Numbered from the stretch's first letter, positions 1 to 16,676 are shown. The stretch: DNA of 64,000 bases from Pararhizobium sp. (GCA_017794825.1 CP051237.1:5253342-5317341); one strand, 5' to 3'. Program-made: numbers and translations. Notes: generated by a model not told the origin, from the sequence alone.

Positions 1-274
1 CAGCGAAGACCCGGTCACGGCTCCGAAAGTCGCCGTCGAGTTTGCCAAGAGCAACGAAAAGCTCGTTGTTCTCGGTGGCGCGATGGGGGCAACCGTTCTC
101 GACGAAGGCGGTGTGAAGGCTCTTGCCTCGCTTCCGTCCATCGACGAGCTGCGTGCGAAGATTGTCGGCATGATCAACACGCCGGCTACGCGCATCGCAC
201 AGGTTGTCAGTGCGCCTGCGGGTCAGCTCGCACGCGTCATGAACGCTTATGCCCAGAAGAACGAAGCCGCCTAG
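1..274 (+). CDS. rplJ: 50S ribosomal protein L10, 3' end only
   Basis: The frame is open from base 2 and ends at a TAG at 272-274, giving the last 90 codons. L10 forms the base of the L7/L12 stalk of the large subunit, and its C-terminal helix carries the L12 dimers. Identity rests on residue content and on the position 55 bases before rplL, the universal rplJ-rplL order. The start and the N-terminal rRNA-binding part lie outside the window. Confidence 0.93.
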   Translation, partial: SEDPVTAPKVAVEFAKSNEKLVVLGGAMGATVLDEGGVKALASLPSIDELRAKIVGMINTPATRIAQVVSAPAGQLARVMNAYAQKNEAA

Positions 275-329
275 GCGGACCTTCGCTGTAATACAAACCA
301 GTTCGAACCGAACCTAAGGAAACTGAAAA

Positions 330-707
330 ATGGCTGATCTTGCCAAGATTGTAGAAGACCTCTCGAACCTTACAGTCCTGGAAGCTGCAGAGCTTTCGAA
401 GATGCTCGAAGAGCATTGGGGCGTTTCTGCTGCAGCGCCGGTAGCGGTTGCTGCTGCTGCAGGCGGAGCCGGCGAAGCCGCCGCCGCTGAAGAAAAGGAC
501 GAATTTGACGTTGTTCTCGCCGAAGCCGGCGACAAGAAGATCAACGTGATCAAGGAAGTCCGTGCGATCACCGGCCTTGGACTGAAGGAAGCCAAGGATC
601 TGGTCGAAAGCGCGCCGAAGCCTGTCAAGGAAGGCGTTGCCAAGGCGGAAGCCGAGGAAATCAAGAAGAAGCTCGAAGAAGCAGGCGCTAAAGTCGAGCT
701 TAAATAA
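330..707 (+). CDS. rplL: 50S ribosomal protein L7/L12
   Basis: The protein has 125 residues, normal for L7/L12. An N-terminal dimerisation helix pair (about 1-32) is followed by a flexible Ala/Gly-rich hinge (about 33-55) and a C-terminal domain starting near KDEFDVVL, which recruits translational GTPases such as EF-Tu and EF-G. A Shine-Dalgarno-like AAGGAAA lies just upstream. It follows rplJ in the same operon and is separated from rpoB by a strong hairpin that may tune the ribosomal-protein to polymerase ratio. Confidence 0.97.
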   Translation: MADLAKIVEDLSNLTVLEAAELSKMLEEHWGVSAAAPVAVAAAAGGAGEAAAAEEKDEFDVVLAEAGDKKINVIKEVRAITGLGLKEAKDLVESAPKPVKEGVAKAEAEEIKKKLEEAGAKVELK

Positions 708-774
708 CGGTTTTTCCGTTTCGGCGCGGAGCGGGGTTTCCCGTTCCGCGTCGCTTCCGGAAAGCCCTGAACTG

Positions 775-832
775 ATTACCCAAGAGCCCCAAAATGGGCT
801 CTTGGGTAATGGGTTCTCAAAGACCCGTTTTT
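775..832 (+). terminator. Perfect 15-bp hairpin plus T-run between rplL and rpoB (attenuator or processing site)
   Basis: Bases 775-789 pair without mismatch with 796-810 around a six-base loop. A smaller GGGT/ACCC hairpin (811-826) and a run of six T (827-832) follow. In E. coli the same gap holds an attenuator and an RNase III site that lower rpoB relative to ribosomal protein expression. The structure is seen here; the function is inferred. Confidence 0.7.
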
Positions 833-899
833 GAGCGAAGCCCCCTGGCCAGCGGTTTCGTCCGGTGCAGGCCCGAATGCAAGATACGAAGGAGCTCCG

Positions 900-3800
900 A
901 TGGCTCAGACCCTTTCGTTTAATGGTCGCAGGCGCGTACGCAAGTTTTTTGGTAAAATACCCGAAGTCGCAGAAATGCCGAACCTCATCGAGGTTCAGAA
1001 GGCATCCTACGACCAGTTTCTCATGGTCGACGAGCCCGAAGGCGGTCGTCCGGACGAGGGGCTGCAGGCAGTCTTCAAGTCAGTGTTCCCGATATCGGAC
1101 TTTTCCGGCGCATCCATGCTGGAATTCGTCTCCTACGAATTCGAACCGCCGAAGTTCGACGTGGAAGAGTGTCGTCAGCGCGATCTGACCTTCGCAGCGC
1201 CGCTGAAAGTCACGCTGCGTCTGATCGTGTTCGATATCGACGAGGAAACCGGCGCGAAATCCATCAAGGACATCAAGGAACAGAACGTCTACATGGGCGA
1301 TATGCCGCTCATGACCGACAATGGCACCTTTATCGTCAACGGCACGGAACGCGTCATTGTTTCCCAGATGCACCGTTCGCCTGGCGTCTTCTTCGACCAT
1401 GACAAGGGCAAGAGCCATTCTTCGGGCAAGTTGCTGTTCGCCGCTCGCGTCATTCCCTACCGCGGTTCGTGGCTCGACATCGAGTTCGACGCCAAGGACG
1501 TTGTGCATGCGCGCATCGACCGTCGTCGCAAGATTCCGGCGACCTCGCTGCTTATGGCGCTTGGCATGGACGGCGAGGAAATCCTCGATACGTTCTACAG
1601 CCACTCCGTCTATTCACGCGAGGGCGAGGGATGGCGCATTCCGTTCCAGCCCGATGCTCTGAAGGGCAACAAGACCGTCACCGAGCTTGTCGACGCAGAC
1701 AGCGGCGAAGTCGTCGCCGAAGCAGGCAAGAAACTCACGCCGCGCTTCCTGAAGCAGTTGACCGAAAAGGGCGTTAAGGCGCTTCGCGCCACCGACGAGG
1801 ACCTTTACGGAACCTATCTCGCAACCGATCTCGTGAACATGGAAACGGGCGAGATCTACCTCGAAGCCGGCGACGAAATCGACGAGAAGACGCTGCCTGT
1901 CGCGATCGAGGCCGGTTTCACCGAACTGCCGATCCTCGACATCGACCACGTCAATGTTGGCGCCTATATTCGCAACACGCTTTCCGCCGACAAGAACGAA
2001 GACCGTCAGGACGCGCTGTTCGACATCTACCGCGTCATGCGCCCCGGCGAGCCGCCCACAATGGAATCGGCGGAAGCGATGTTCACGTCGCTGTTCTTCG
2101 ATCCGGAGCGTTACGATCTGTCTTCGGTCGGCCGCGTAAAGATGAACATGCGTCTCGATCTCGACGCGGAAGATACAGTTCGCGTCCTGCGCAGGGAGGA
2201 TATCCTCGCTGTGGTCAAGACGCTTGTCGAACTGCGTGACGGCAAGGGCGAAATCGACGACATCGACAATCTCGGCAATCGCCGCGTGCGTTCCGTCGGC
2301 GAACTGATGGAGAACCAGTACCGTCTGGGTCTGCTGCGCATGGAGCGCGCCATCAAGGAACGCATGTCGTCGATCGAGATCGACACGGTCATGCCGCAGG
2401 ATCTGATCAACGCCAAGCCGGCGGCCGCCGCCGTGCGTGAGTTCTTCGGTTCCTCGCAGCTTTCACAGTTCATGGATCAGGTGAACCCGCTTTCCGAAAT
2501 CACTCACAAGCGCCGTCTATCGGCGCTTGGACCGGGTGGTCTGACGCGTGAACGCGCGGGCTTCGAGGTTCGCGACGTGCATCCGACGCATTACGGCCGG
2601 ATCTGTCCGATCGAAACGCCGGAAGGTCCGAACATCGGACTGATCAACTCGCTCGCGACCTTTGCCCGCGTCAACAAATACGGCTTCATCGAAAGCCCTT
2701 ACCGTCGGATTAACGACGGCAAGGTCACCAATGAAGTGCTGTATCTGTCGGCCATGGAAGAAGCCAAGTACCACGTGGCGCAGGCCAATGCGGTGCTGAC
2801 GGAAGACGGATCGTTCGCCGACGAATTCGTCGTCTGCCGTCATGCCGGCGACGTGATGCTTGCTCCGCGCGACACGATCGACCTGATGGACGTTTCGCCG
2901 AAGCAGGTCGTCTCCGTCGCCGCCGCCCTGATCCCGTTCCTCGAGAACGACGACGCCAACCGCGCTCTCATGGGATCGAACATGCAGCGTCAGGCTGTTC
3001 CCCTCGTTCGCGCCGAAGCGCCGTTCGTGGGAACCGGCATGGAGCCGATCGTCGCACGCGATTCCGGCGCGGCCATTGCCGCGCACCGGACCGGCGTCGT
3101 CGATCAGGTGGACGCGACGCGTATCGTTATCCGGGCAACCGAAGAACTTGATCCGTCGAAGTCCGGCGTCGACATCTATACGCTGCAGAAGTTCCAGCGT
3201 TCGAACCAGAACACCTGCATCAACCAGCGTCCGCTGGTGAATGTTGGCGACCGGATCGAGAAGGGCGACATCATCGCTGACGGTCCATCGACGGACCTGG
3301 GCGATCTTGCGCTCGGCCGCAACGTGCTCGTCGCGTTCATGCCCTGGAACGGCTACAACTACGAGGACTCGATCCTGCTGTCCGAACGCATCGTGCGTGA
3401 TGACGTCTTCACGTCGATCCACATCGACGAATTCGAGGTCATGGCTCGCGACACCAAGCTTGGACCGGAAGAGATCACCCGCGACATTCCGAACGTCTCG
3501 GAAGAGGCGTTGAAGAACCTCGACGAGGCGGGCATCGTCTATATCGGCGCGGAAGTTGCGCCGGGCGATATCCTGGTCGGCAAGATCACGCCAAAGGGCG
3601 AAAGCCCTATGACGCCGGAAGAGAAGCTGCTTCGCGCGATCTTCGGCGAAAAGGCCTCCGATGTTCGCGATACCTCCATGCGGATGCCGCCCGGCACCTT
3701 CGGAACGGTCGTCGAAGTGCGCGTCTTCAACCGCCATGGCGTGGAAAAGGACGAGCGCGCGATGGCGATCGAGCGCGAGGAAATCGAGCGTCTCGCAAAA

Positions 3801-5045
3801 GACCGCGACGACGAGCAGGCGATCCTCGACCGCAACGTCTACGGACGTCTGTCGGACATGCTGGAAGGCAAGACTGCTGTCGCCGGCCCGAAGGGTTTCA
3901 AGAAGGGCGGAGCGCTCGACACGGAAACCATCCAGGAGTATCCGCGTTCGCAATGGTGGATGTTCGCTGTTGAAGACGAGAAGCTCCAGGGCGAGATCGA
4001 AAGCCTGCGCACCCAGTACGATGAGTCCAAGAAGCGGCTGGAACAGCGCTTCATGGACAAGGTCGAGAAGGTCCAGCGCGGAGACGAGATGCCCCCTGGC
4101 GTCATGAAGATGGTCAAGGTCTTCGTGGCGGTCAAACGCAAGGTTCAGCCTGGCGACAAGATGGCCGGACGTCACGGCAACAAGGGCGTGATCTCGCGCA
4201 TCGTTCCGATCGAGGACATGCCGTTCCTCGAAGACGGCACACATGTCGACATCGTTCTGAACCCGCTCGGCGTGCCTTCGCGCATGAATGTCGGACAGAT
4301 CCTCGAAACCCATCTGGGTTGGGCCTGCGCCGGCATGGGCAACAAGATCGGCAAGTTGCTGGAAAGCTACAAGGAAGGCGGCGACATCAAGCCGCTCCGC
4401 GATACGATGGAAGACGTGATGGGCGCCGGTCCGAAGGCCGAGCCGATCAAGGACTACGACGACGAATCCATCGTCAGGCTGGCCGAGCAGACGAAGCGCG
4501 GCGTGTCTGTCGCGACTCCGGTCTTCGACGGCGCGGTGGAAATGGACGTCAACGAGATGCTCGCTAGCGCCGGTTTCAAGGAGACCGGTCAGTCGACGCT
4601 CTATGACGGCCGCACGGGCGAACCGTTCGATCGCCAGGTCACGGTCGGCTACATCTATATGCTGAAGCTGAACCACCTGGTGGACGACAAGATCCACGCC
4701 CGCTCCATCGGTCCATACTCGCTCGTCACCCAGCAGCCGCTGGGCGGAAAGGCGCAGTTCGGCGGACAGCGCTTCGGCGAAATGGAGGTCTGGGCGCTTG
4801 AAGCCTACGGCGCCGCCTATACCTTGCAGGAAATGCTGACGGTCAAGTCCGACGACGTGGCGGGACGCACCAAGGTCTATGAGGCGATCGTCCGCGGCGA
4901 CGATACGTTCGAAGCCGGCATTCCGGAGAGCTTTAACGTTCTCGTGAAGGAAATGCGGTCTCTGGGTCTCAACGTGGAGCTGGAAAACACTCGCGTTGAA
5001 ACGGAAGACCATGACGCCGAAAGGCTGCCCGACGCGGCTGAATAA
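900..5045 (+). CDS. rpoB: DNA-directed RNA polymerase beta subunit
   Basis: The protein has 1381 residues. I chose the ATG at 900 (MAQTLSFNGRRRVRKFF), the usual rhizobial N-terminus, preceded by AAGGAG at 889-894; a TTG in frame at 831 would add 23 unconserved residues. RpoB forms one pincer of the core enzyme and part of the active centre. The rifampicin-binding cluster around residues 518-550 (SQLSQFMDQ, HKRRLSALGPGGL) looks wild type. The C-terminal part includes GDKMAGRHGNKG near residue 1086. rpoC follows after 173 bases. Confidence 0.98.
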   Translation: MAQTLSFNGRRRVRKFFGKIPEVAEMPNLIEVQKASYDQFLMVDEPEGGRPDEGLQAVFKSVFPISDFSGASMLEFVSYEFEPPKFDVEECRQRDLTFAAPLKVTLRLIVFDIDEETGAKSIKDIKEQNVYMGDMPLMTDNGTFIVNGTERVIVSQMHRSPGVFFDHDKGKSHSSGKLLFAARVIPYRGSWLDIEFDAKDVVHARIDRRRKIPATSLLMALGMDGEEILDTFYSHSVYSREGEGWRIPFQPDALKGNKTVTELVDADSGEVVAEAGKKLTPRFLKQLTEKGVKALRATDEDLYGTYLATDLVNMETGEIYLEAGDEIDEKTLPVAIEAGFTELPILDIDHVNVGAYIRNTLSADKNEDRQDALFDIYRVMRPGEPPTMESAEAMFTSLFFDPERYDLSSVGRVKMNMRLDLDAEDTVRVLRREDILAVVKTLVELRDGKGEIDDIDNLGNRRVRSVGELMENQYRLGLLRMERAIKERMSSIEIDTVMPQDLINAKPAAAAVREFFGSSQLSQFMDQVNPLSEITHKRRLSALGPGGLTRERAGFEVRDVHPTHYGRICPIETPEGPNIGLINSLATFARVNKYGFIESPYRRINDGKVTNEVLYLSAMEEAKYHVAQANAVLTEDGSFADEFVVCRHAGDVMLAPRDTIDLMDVSPKQVVSVAAALIPFLENDDANRALMGSNMQRQAVPLVRAEAPFVGTGMEPIVARDSGAAIAAHRTGVVDQVDATRIVIRATEELDPSKSGVDIYTLQKFQRSNQNTCINQRPLVNVGDRIEKGDIIADGPSTDLGDLALGRNVLVAFMPWNGYNYEDSILLSERIVRDDVFTSIHIDEFEVMARDTKLGPEEITRDIPNVSEEALKNLDEAGIVYIGAEVAPGDILVGKITPKGESPMTPEEKLLRAIFGEKASDVRDTSMRMPPGTFGTVVEVRVFNRHGVEKDERAMAIEREEIERLAKDRDDEQAILDRNVYGRLSDMLEGKTAVAGPKGFKKGGALDTETIQEYPRSQWWMFAVEDEKLQGEIESLRTQYDESKKRLEQRFMDKVEKVQRGDEMPPGVMKMVKVFVAVKRKVQPGDKMAGRHGNKGVISRIVPIEDMPFLEDGTHVDIVLNPLGVPSRMNVGQILETHLGWACAGMGNKIGKLLESYKEGGDIKPLRDTMEDVMGAGPKAEPIKDYDDESIVRLAEQTKRGVSVATPVFDGAVEMDVNEMLASAGFKETGQSTLYDGRTGEPFDRQVTVGYIYMLKLNHLVDDKIHARSIGPYSLVTQQPLGGKAQFGGQRFGEMEVWALEAYGAAYTLQEMLTVKSDDVAGRTKVYEAIVRGDDTFEAGIPESFNVLVKEMRSLGLNVELENTRVETEDHDAERLPDAAE

Positions 5046-5053
5046 TGCTGAAA

Positions 5054-5081
5054 CGGCGCGCGCGGAGGCAAGTGCGCGCCG
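5054..5081 (+). other. GC-rich inverted repeat in the rpoB-rpoC spacer
   Basis: CGGCGCGC at 5054-5061 pairs with GCGCGCCG at 5074-5081 around a 12-base loop, starting nine bases after the rpoB stop. No T-run follows, so it is more likely an mRNA-stability or processing structure than a terminator. The rest of the 173-base spacer shows only the rpoC Shine-Dalgarno (GAAGGAGA, about 5206-5213). Confidence 0.45.
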
Positions 5082-5218
5082 ACTCGAGCCATAGCGGATA
5101 CGATCGCCGCAAAATGGCCACAACAAGTGACAGGATTTATACAGGCGTCATGACACCGATTCCGGAACCAGCCGGACATGACGCCAAACAGGGGTAGAAC
5201 CCCGCGAAGGAGACAGGC

Positions 5219-9433
<4,215 letters not shown>

Positions 9434-9460
9434 CTTCTGCGCAACGCCTTTTGAAACCGA

Positions 9461-9494
9461 AAGAACCCGGCTCCTGCGAGCCGGGTTCTTCAAT
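9461..9494 (+). terminator. Rho-independent terminator after rpoC
   Basis: AAGAACCCGGCTC (9461-9473) pairs perfectly over 13 bp with 9478-9490 around a CTGC loop, 27 bases after the rpoC stop, followed by a short T-containing stretch. It lies between two convergent genes and could serve both strands. Confidence 0.85.
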
Positions 9495-9542
9495 TTTGGG
9501 CTGATTCGGATGATTCTGCTTTGGGCTCAAGCGGCGTGATCG

Positions 9543-9818
9543 TCAGAAGGTGACAATCGAAACTTCCCCTTCGATGGCGCCCTGGTAGGCGGAAGCGTAC
9601 GGCTCGTCGTCCGGCATGCCTTCCATCACGCCGATCTGATCGAGTTCGGCCTCCACGTATCCCTCGCTCGCCATCGCGTTCAGGGTTTCGCGCACTGCGG
9701 TGTCGTCGTCCGGCGCCGAAAGGATGATATGGACGTCGATCGGATCTTCGTCCTTGTCCAGGAAGGCCCTTCCGATGATGATGAACACGATCGGTTCTTC
9801 GTCGTCCTCCGCCCGCAT
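9543..9818 (-). CDS. Small acidic conserved-type hypothetical protein
   Basis: The protein is 91 residues and strongly acidic, starting MRAEDDEEPIVFIIIGRAFL and ending EGEVSIVTF. The frame extends upstream, but the ATG at 9818 is preceded by GGAG eight bases away, whereas the 59-residue extension looks like translated leader. No signal peptide or membrane segment is evident; an alternating hydrophobic/acidic pattern (DVHIILSAPDDD) suggests a small alpha/beta fold. I cannot assign a function. It is convergent with rpoC and divergent from rpsL, so it shares the upstream region of the str operon. Confidence 0.75.
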   Translation of the reverse strand: MRAEDDEEPIVFIIIGRAFLDKDEDPIDVHIILSAPDDDTAVRETLNAMASEGYVEAELDQIGVMEGMPDDEPYASAYQGAIEGEVSIVTF

Positions 9819-9976
9819 GTTGCTGCTCCGTTTGTCGCCTTTGATGATTCGGCTCTTTCTGCCTGTTTCTGTCGTGTGACACAAGAGATGGGGAGGGCTG
9901 TTGCGGGATAATGCCCCAAACCCGCCCGCATAGCCGTCAAACGCCGAATTTGTTTCACAATAATTCGGTTCCGGAC

Positions 9977-10005
9977 TTGACGATGCTTGAGCCAATCAGT
10001 ATGTA
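9977..10005 (+). promoter_or_regulatory. Sigma-70-type promoter for the str operon
   Basis: TTGACG at 9977-9982 and TATGTA at 10000-10005 are separated by exactly 17 bases. This matches the housekeeping promoter consensus (the rhizobial -35 favours TTGAC). It would start transcription near 10012 and give a leader of about 230 bases before rpsL. Confidence 0.65.
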
Positions 10006-10095
10006 CGCGCCACCAGAGCTGATGTGGAGCTTGCTGGTTCGGGATGACTCGTCCTGAAGTTCGCTCCAGACACGGTTCAAACTGCACGTTGATAC

Positions 10096-10213
10096 AAAAT
10101 GCTGCAAGCATGACACGGATTCTCGTGTCCTCTGCATTTTTTGGGCAAGCCGCCAACGGCGGGTTTGCCCGTTTGCGCATGGATATGCGTGCACGGGAAA
10201 CGCCCGAAAGGGC
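10096..10213 (+). promoter_or_regulatory. Structured rpsL leader with attenuator-like hairpins
   Basis: Three structures follow the promoter. First, AAAATGC (10096-10102) pairs with GCATTTT (10134-10140), enclosing GACACG/CGTGTC (10112-10117/10124-10129) and running into a T6 stretch, which is terminator-like. Second, GGGCAA plus CCGCC (10143-10154) pair with GGCGG plus TTGCCC (10158-10170). Third, GCCC-GAAA-GGGC (10202-10213) is a GNRA tetraloop hairpin 18 bases before the rpsL Shine-Dalgarno. Together they suggest attenuation or autogenous control; no regulator is identified. Confidence 0.55.
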
Positions 10214-10242
10214 AACATGAAGAATTATATGAGGAAGGTTGA

Positions 10243-10614
10243 ATGCCAACCGTAAACCAGTTGATTCGCAAGCCGCGCCAGGCGCCGGTAAAGCGTAACA
10301 AGGTTCCGGCACTGGATGCCAATCCGCAGAAACGCGGTGTTTGCACACGTGTGTACACAACGACTCCGAAGAAGCCGAACTCGGCGCTTCGCAAGGTTGC
10401 GAAGATTCGCCTGACCAACGGCTTCGAAGTTATCGGATACATTCCGGGCGAGGGGCATAACCTTCAGGAGCACTCCGTGGTGATGATCCGCGGCGGCCGC
10501 GTGAAGGACCTTCCCGGCGTTCGCTATCACATCATCCGCGGCGTTCTGGACACCCAGGGCGTCAAGGACCGCAAGCAGCGCCGCTCCAAGTATGGCGCGA
10601 AGCGTCCGAAGTAA
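10243..10614 (+). CDS. rpsL: 30S ribosomal protein S12
   Basis: The protein has 123 residues. S12 sits at the decoding centre of the small subunit and influences tRNA selection accuracy. The loop TPKKPNSALRK carries Lys43, and RVKDLPGVRYH carries the second streptomycin-related lysine; both are wild type, so nothing here predicts streptomycin resistance. The start has GAGGAAGG just upstream. It is the first gene of the str operon. Confidence 0.98.
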   Translation: MPTVNQLIRKPRQAPVKRNKVPALDANPQKRGVCTRVYTTTPKKPNSALRKVAKIRLTNGFEVIGYIPGEGHNLQEHSVVMIRGGRVKDLPGVRYHIIRGVLDTQGVKDRKQRRSKYGAKRPK

Positions 10615-10660
10615 GAAAATCATTTTGCTGGTCATCCAGCGATAGTTGAGAGACGAGACC

Positions 10661-11131
<471 letters not shown>

Positions 11132-11163
11132 GCTTACGAATTTACGCATCGAAAGGCACTCAA

Positions 11164-13254
<2,091 letters not shown>

Positions 13255-13317
13255 TAAGGGCTGAACTGAACAACAGAAAGAAAAGCCCCTGCGGGCGAGG
13301 AAATACGGAGAGCCAAG

Positions 13318-14493
<1,176 letters not shown>

Positions 14494-14511
14494 TTCCGCT
14501 GGAATTCAAGG

Positions 14512-14561
14512 CGCGCCGCCGCAACGCGGCGCGTCTTTATTGATGCGGATCACTCCGCATC
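14512..14561 (+). other. Two consecutive hairpins between tuf and rpsJ
   Basis: CGCGCCGC (14512-14519) pairs with GCGGCGCG (14526-14533) and is followed by TCTTTATT, like a weak terminator. GATGCGGA (14542-14549) then pairs perfectly with TCCGCATC (14554-14561) around TCAC. They lie in the 132-base gap at the str/S10 operon boundary and could allow partial read-through or form the S10 leader. Confidence 0.55.
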
Positions 14562-14625
14562 GAAACGAACGAGAACGGGCCGGAAAACAAGGGCCCGGTT
14601 GTTTTGAAACTGAGGATTAAGTCGA

Positions 14626-14934
14626 ATGAACGGCCAGAACATCCGTATCCGCCTGAAGGCGTTTGATCATCGGATTCTCGATGCGTCGACACGTGAAATC
14701 GTATCGACGGCCAAACGCACCGGCGCGAGTGTGCGTGGACCGGTTCCGCTGCCTACCAGAATTGAAAAGTTCACGGTCAACCGCTCGCCCCATATCGACA
14801 AGAAGAGCCGTGAGCAGTTCGAAATGCGGACCCACAAGCGGCTTCTCGACATCGTCGACCCGACGCCGCAGACGGTGGATGCGCTTATGAAGCTCGATCT
14901 GGCTGCAGGCGTTGACGTGGAAATCAAGCTCTAA
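14626..14934 (+). CDS. rpsJ: 30S ribosomal protein S10
   Basis: The protein has 102 residues, starting MNGQNIRIRLKAFDHRILD, the classical S10/NusE N-terminus. S10 belongs to the small-subunit head and, as NusE with NusB, takes part in transcription antitermination of rRNA operons. It opens the S10 operon. The spacer to rplC is 81 bases. Confidence 0.98.
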   Translation: MNGQNIRIRLKAFDHRILDASTREIVSTAKRTGASVRGPVPLPTRIEKFTVNRSPHIDKKSREQFEMRTHKRLLDIVDPTPQTVDALMKLDLAAGVDVEIKL

Positions 14935-15015
14935 GGAGCAGTTTCTGGGGTCGGTTGCGAAAAACCCTCGTGGATCTCGCGCAAGACCGGACCCAAAATG
15001 GACAAGGATGAACCA

Positions 15016-15741
15016 ATGCGTTCAGGAGTTATAGCACAGAAGGTTGGGATGACCCGCGTCTACAACGACGCCGGGGAACATGTTCCAGTGACTGTTCTGC
15101 GTTTGAAGAACTGTCAGGTCGTCGCCCAGCGCACTGAGGAAAAGAACGGCTACACGGCTGTCCAGTTGGGCGCCGGCATGGCCAAGCCGAAGAACACGAC
15201 GAAGCCGATGCGCGGCCACTTCGCCGCAGCCAAGGTCGAGCCGAAGGCCAAGCTCGCGGAATTCCGCGTGTCCACCGACAACATGCTCGACATCGGTTCC
15301 GAGTTGACCGCCGAGCACTTCGTTCCCGGCCAGAAGGTCGATGTCACCGGCACGTCCGTGGGCAAGGGTTTCGCCGGCGCCATGAAGCGTCACAACTTTG
15401 GCGGCCTTCGCGCCACGCATGGCGTTTCGGTTTCGCACCGTTCGCATGGTTCCATCGGTCAGTGCCAGGATCCGGGCAAGGTTTTCAAAGGCAAGAAAAT
15501 GGCCGGCCACATGGGCAGCACTCGCGTGACGACCCAGAACCTGGAAGTCGTTTCGACCGATACCGATCGCGGCCTCATCCTGATCAAGGGCGCTGTTCCC
15601 GGCTCCAAGGGGTCCTGGATCCTCGTTCGCGACGCCATCAAGATCGCCGTTCCCGATGACGCGCCGCGTCCGGCCGGTTTGCGTGCGGCAGCCGCTGCGG
15701 AAGCAGCGCCGGCTGAACAGAGTGCTGAGGGAGCCGAATAA
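15016..15741 (+). CDS. rplC: 50S ribosomal protein L3
   Basis: The protein has 241 residues. The conserved start MRSGVIAQKVGMTRVY is at 15016, preceded by AAGGA (15004-15008); the frame's earlier ATG at 14998 adds six unconserved residues. L3 is a primary assembly protein of the 50S subunit whose loop (around GQCQDPGKVFKGKKMAGHMG) reaches toward the peptidyl-transferase centre. The C-terminus carries an Ala/Glu-rich tail of about 25 residues, common in alphaproteobacteria. Its stop overlaps the rplD start by one base. Confidence 0.97.
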   Translation: MRSGVIAQKVGMTRVYNDAGEHVPVTVLRLKNCQVVAQRTEEKNGYTAVQLGAGMAKPKNTTKPMRGHFAAAKVEPKAKLAEFRVSTDNMLDIGSELTAEHFVPGQKVDVTGTSVGKGFAGAMKRHNFGGLRATHGVSVSHRSHGSIGQCQDPGKVFKGKKMAGHMGSTRVTTQNLEVVSTDTDRGLILIKGAVPGSKGSWILVRDAIKIAVPDDAPRPAGLRAAAAAEAAPAEQSAEGAE

Positions 15742-16361
15742 TGGACATCAAGGTAACAACCCTCGAAGGCAAGGACGCCGGCAAGGTATCGCTTTCCGAT
15801 ACCGTTTTCGGCCTCGAGCCGCGCGACGACATCCTGCAGCGCATGGTTCGCTGGCAGCTTGCCCGCAAGCAGCAGGGCACGCACAAGACCAAGGGCCGTG
15901 CGGAAATCTCCCGCACCGGGGCCAAGATGTATCGCCAGAAGGGCACGGGCCGCGCTCGTCACTCTTCCGCTCGCGCGCCGCAGTTTCGTGGCGGCGGCAA
16001 GGCGCATGGCCCGGTTGTGCGCGACCATTCGTTCGGCTTGCCGAAGAAGGTTCGCGCGCTGGCACTGCGTCACGCTCTTTCCGTAAAGGCGAAAGCCGAT
16101 GACATCATCGTCATCGACGATCTCGCCGCCGAGGAAGCCAAGACGAAGGCGCTGTCCGGTTCGCTTGAGAAACTTGGTCTGTCCAACGCGCTGTTTATCG
16201 GCGGCGTTGAGCTGGACAACAACTTCGCTCTTGCTGCCCGCAACATCCCGAATGTGGACGTGCTGCCGGTGCAGGGCATCAACGTTTACGACATCCTGCG
16301 CCGGAGCAAGCTTGTTTTGAGCAAGTCTGCCGTCGAGGCGCTTGAGGAGCGGTTCAAATGA
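15741..16361 (+). CDS. rplD: 50S ribosomal protein L4
   Basis: The protein has 206 residues, MDIKVTTLEGKDAGKV at the start. The long loop rich in Arg/Gly/Lys (about 45-95, including RQKGTGRARHSS and FRGGGKAHGP) lines the peptide exit tunnel. In E. coli L4 is the autogenous repressor of the S10 operon; whether this holds here is unknown. The gene overlaps both neighbours (TAATG with rplC, four bases with rplW), implying translational coupling. Confidence 0.97.
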   Translation: MDIKVTTLEGKDAGKVSLSDTVFGLEPRDDILQRMVRWQLARKQQGTHKTKGRAEISRTGAKMYRQKGTGRARHSSARAPQFRGGGKAHGPVVRDHSFGLPKKVRALALRHALSVKAKADDIIVIDDLAAEEAKTKALSGSLEKLGLSNALFIGGVELDNNFALAARNIPNVDVLPVQGINVYDILRRSKLVLSKSAVEALEERFK

Positions 16362-16651
16362 CTGATCTTCGTCACTACGACGTGATCACCTCGCCGGTGA
16401 TTACCGAAAAATCGACCCTGATCTCCGACCAGAACCAGGTCGTGTTCAATGTCGCTCGCACGGCTACCAAGCCGCAGATCAAGGCGGCTGTCGAGGCGCT
16501 GTTCGGCGTCAAGGTCAAGGCGGTTAACACGCATGTCCGCAAGGGCAAGGTGAAGCGTTTCCGCGGCTCCATTGGCCGGCAGAGCGATGTCAAGAAGGCA
16601 ATCGTGACACTGGTCGAAGGCGAGTCCGTCGACGTCACGACCGGTCTTTGA
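16358..16651 (+). CDS. rplW: 50S ribosomal protein L23
   Basis: The protein has 97 residues. L23 sits at the exit of the nascent peptide tunnel and is the docking site for trigger factor and the signal recognition particle. Conserved features include ITSPVITEKSTL near the N-terminus and VNTHVRKGKVKRFRG in the extended loop. Its ATG overlaps the rplD stop as ATGA. Confidence 0.97.
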   Translation: MTDLRHYDVITSPVITEKSTLISDQNQVVFNVARTATKPQIKAAVEALFGVKVKAVNTHVRKGKVKRFRGSIGRQSDVKKAIVTLVEGESVDVTTGL

Positions 16652-16676
16652 CGGCAGGACCAGAGGATAAAAGACT

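Noticed and set aside
2517..5126. Long open frame (869 codons) antisense to rpoB
   Set aside because: It is the shadow of a GC-rich highly conserved gene; no family features, no Shine-Dalgarno, and rpoB is certain.
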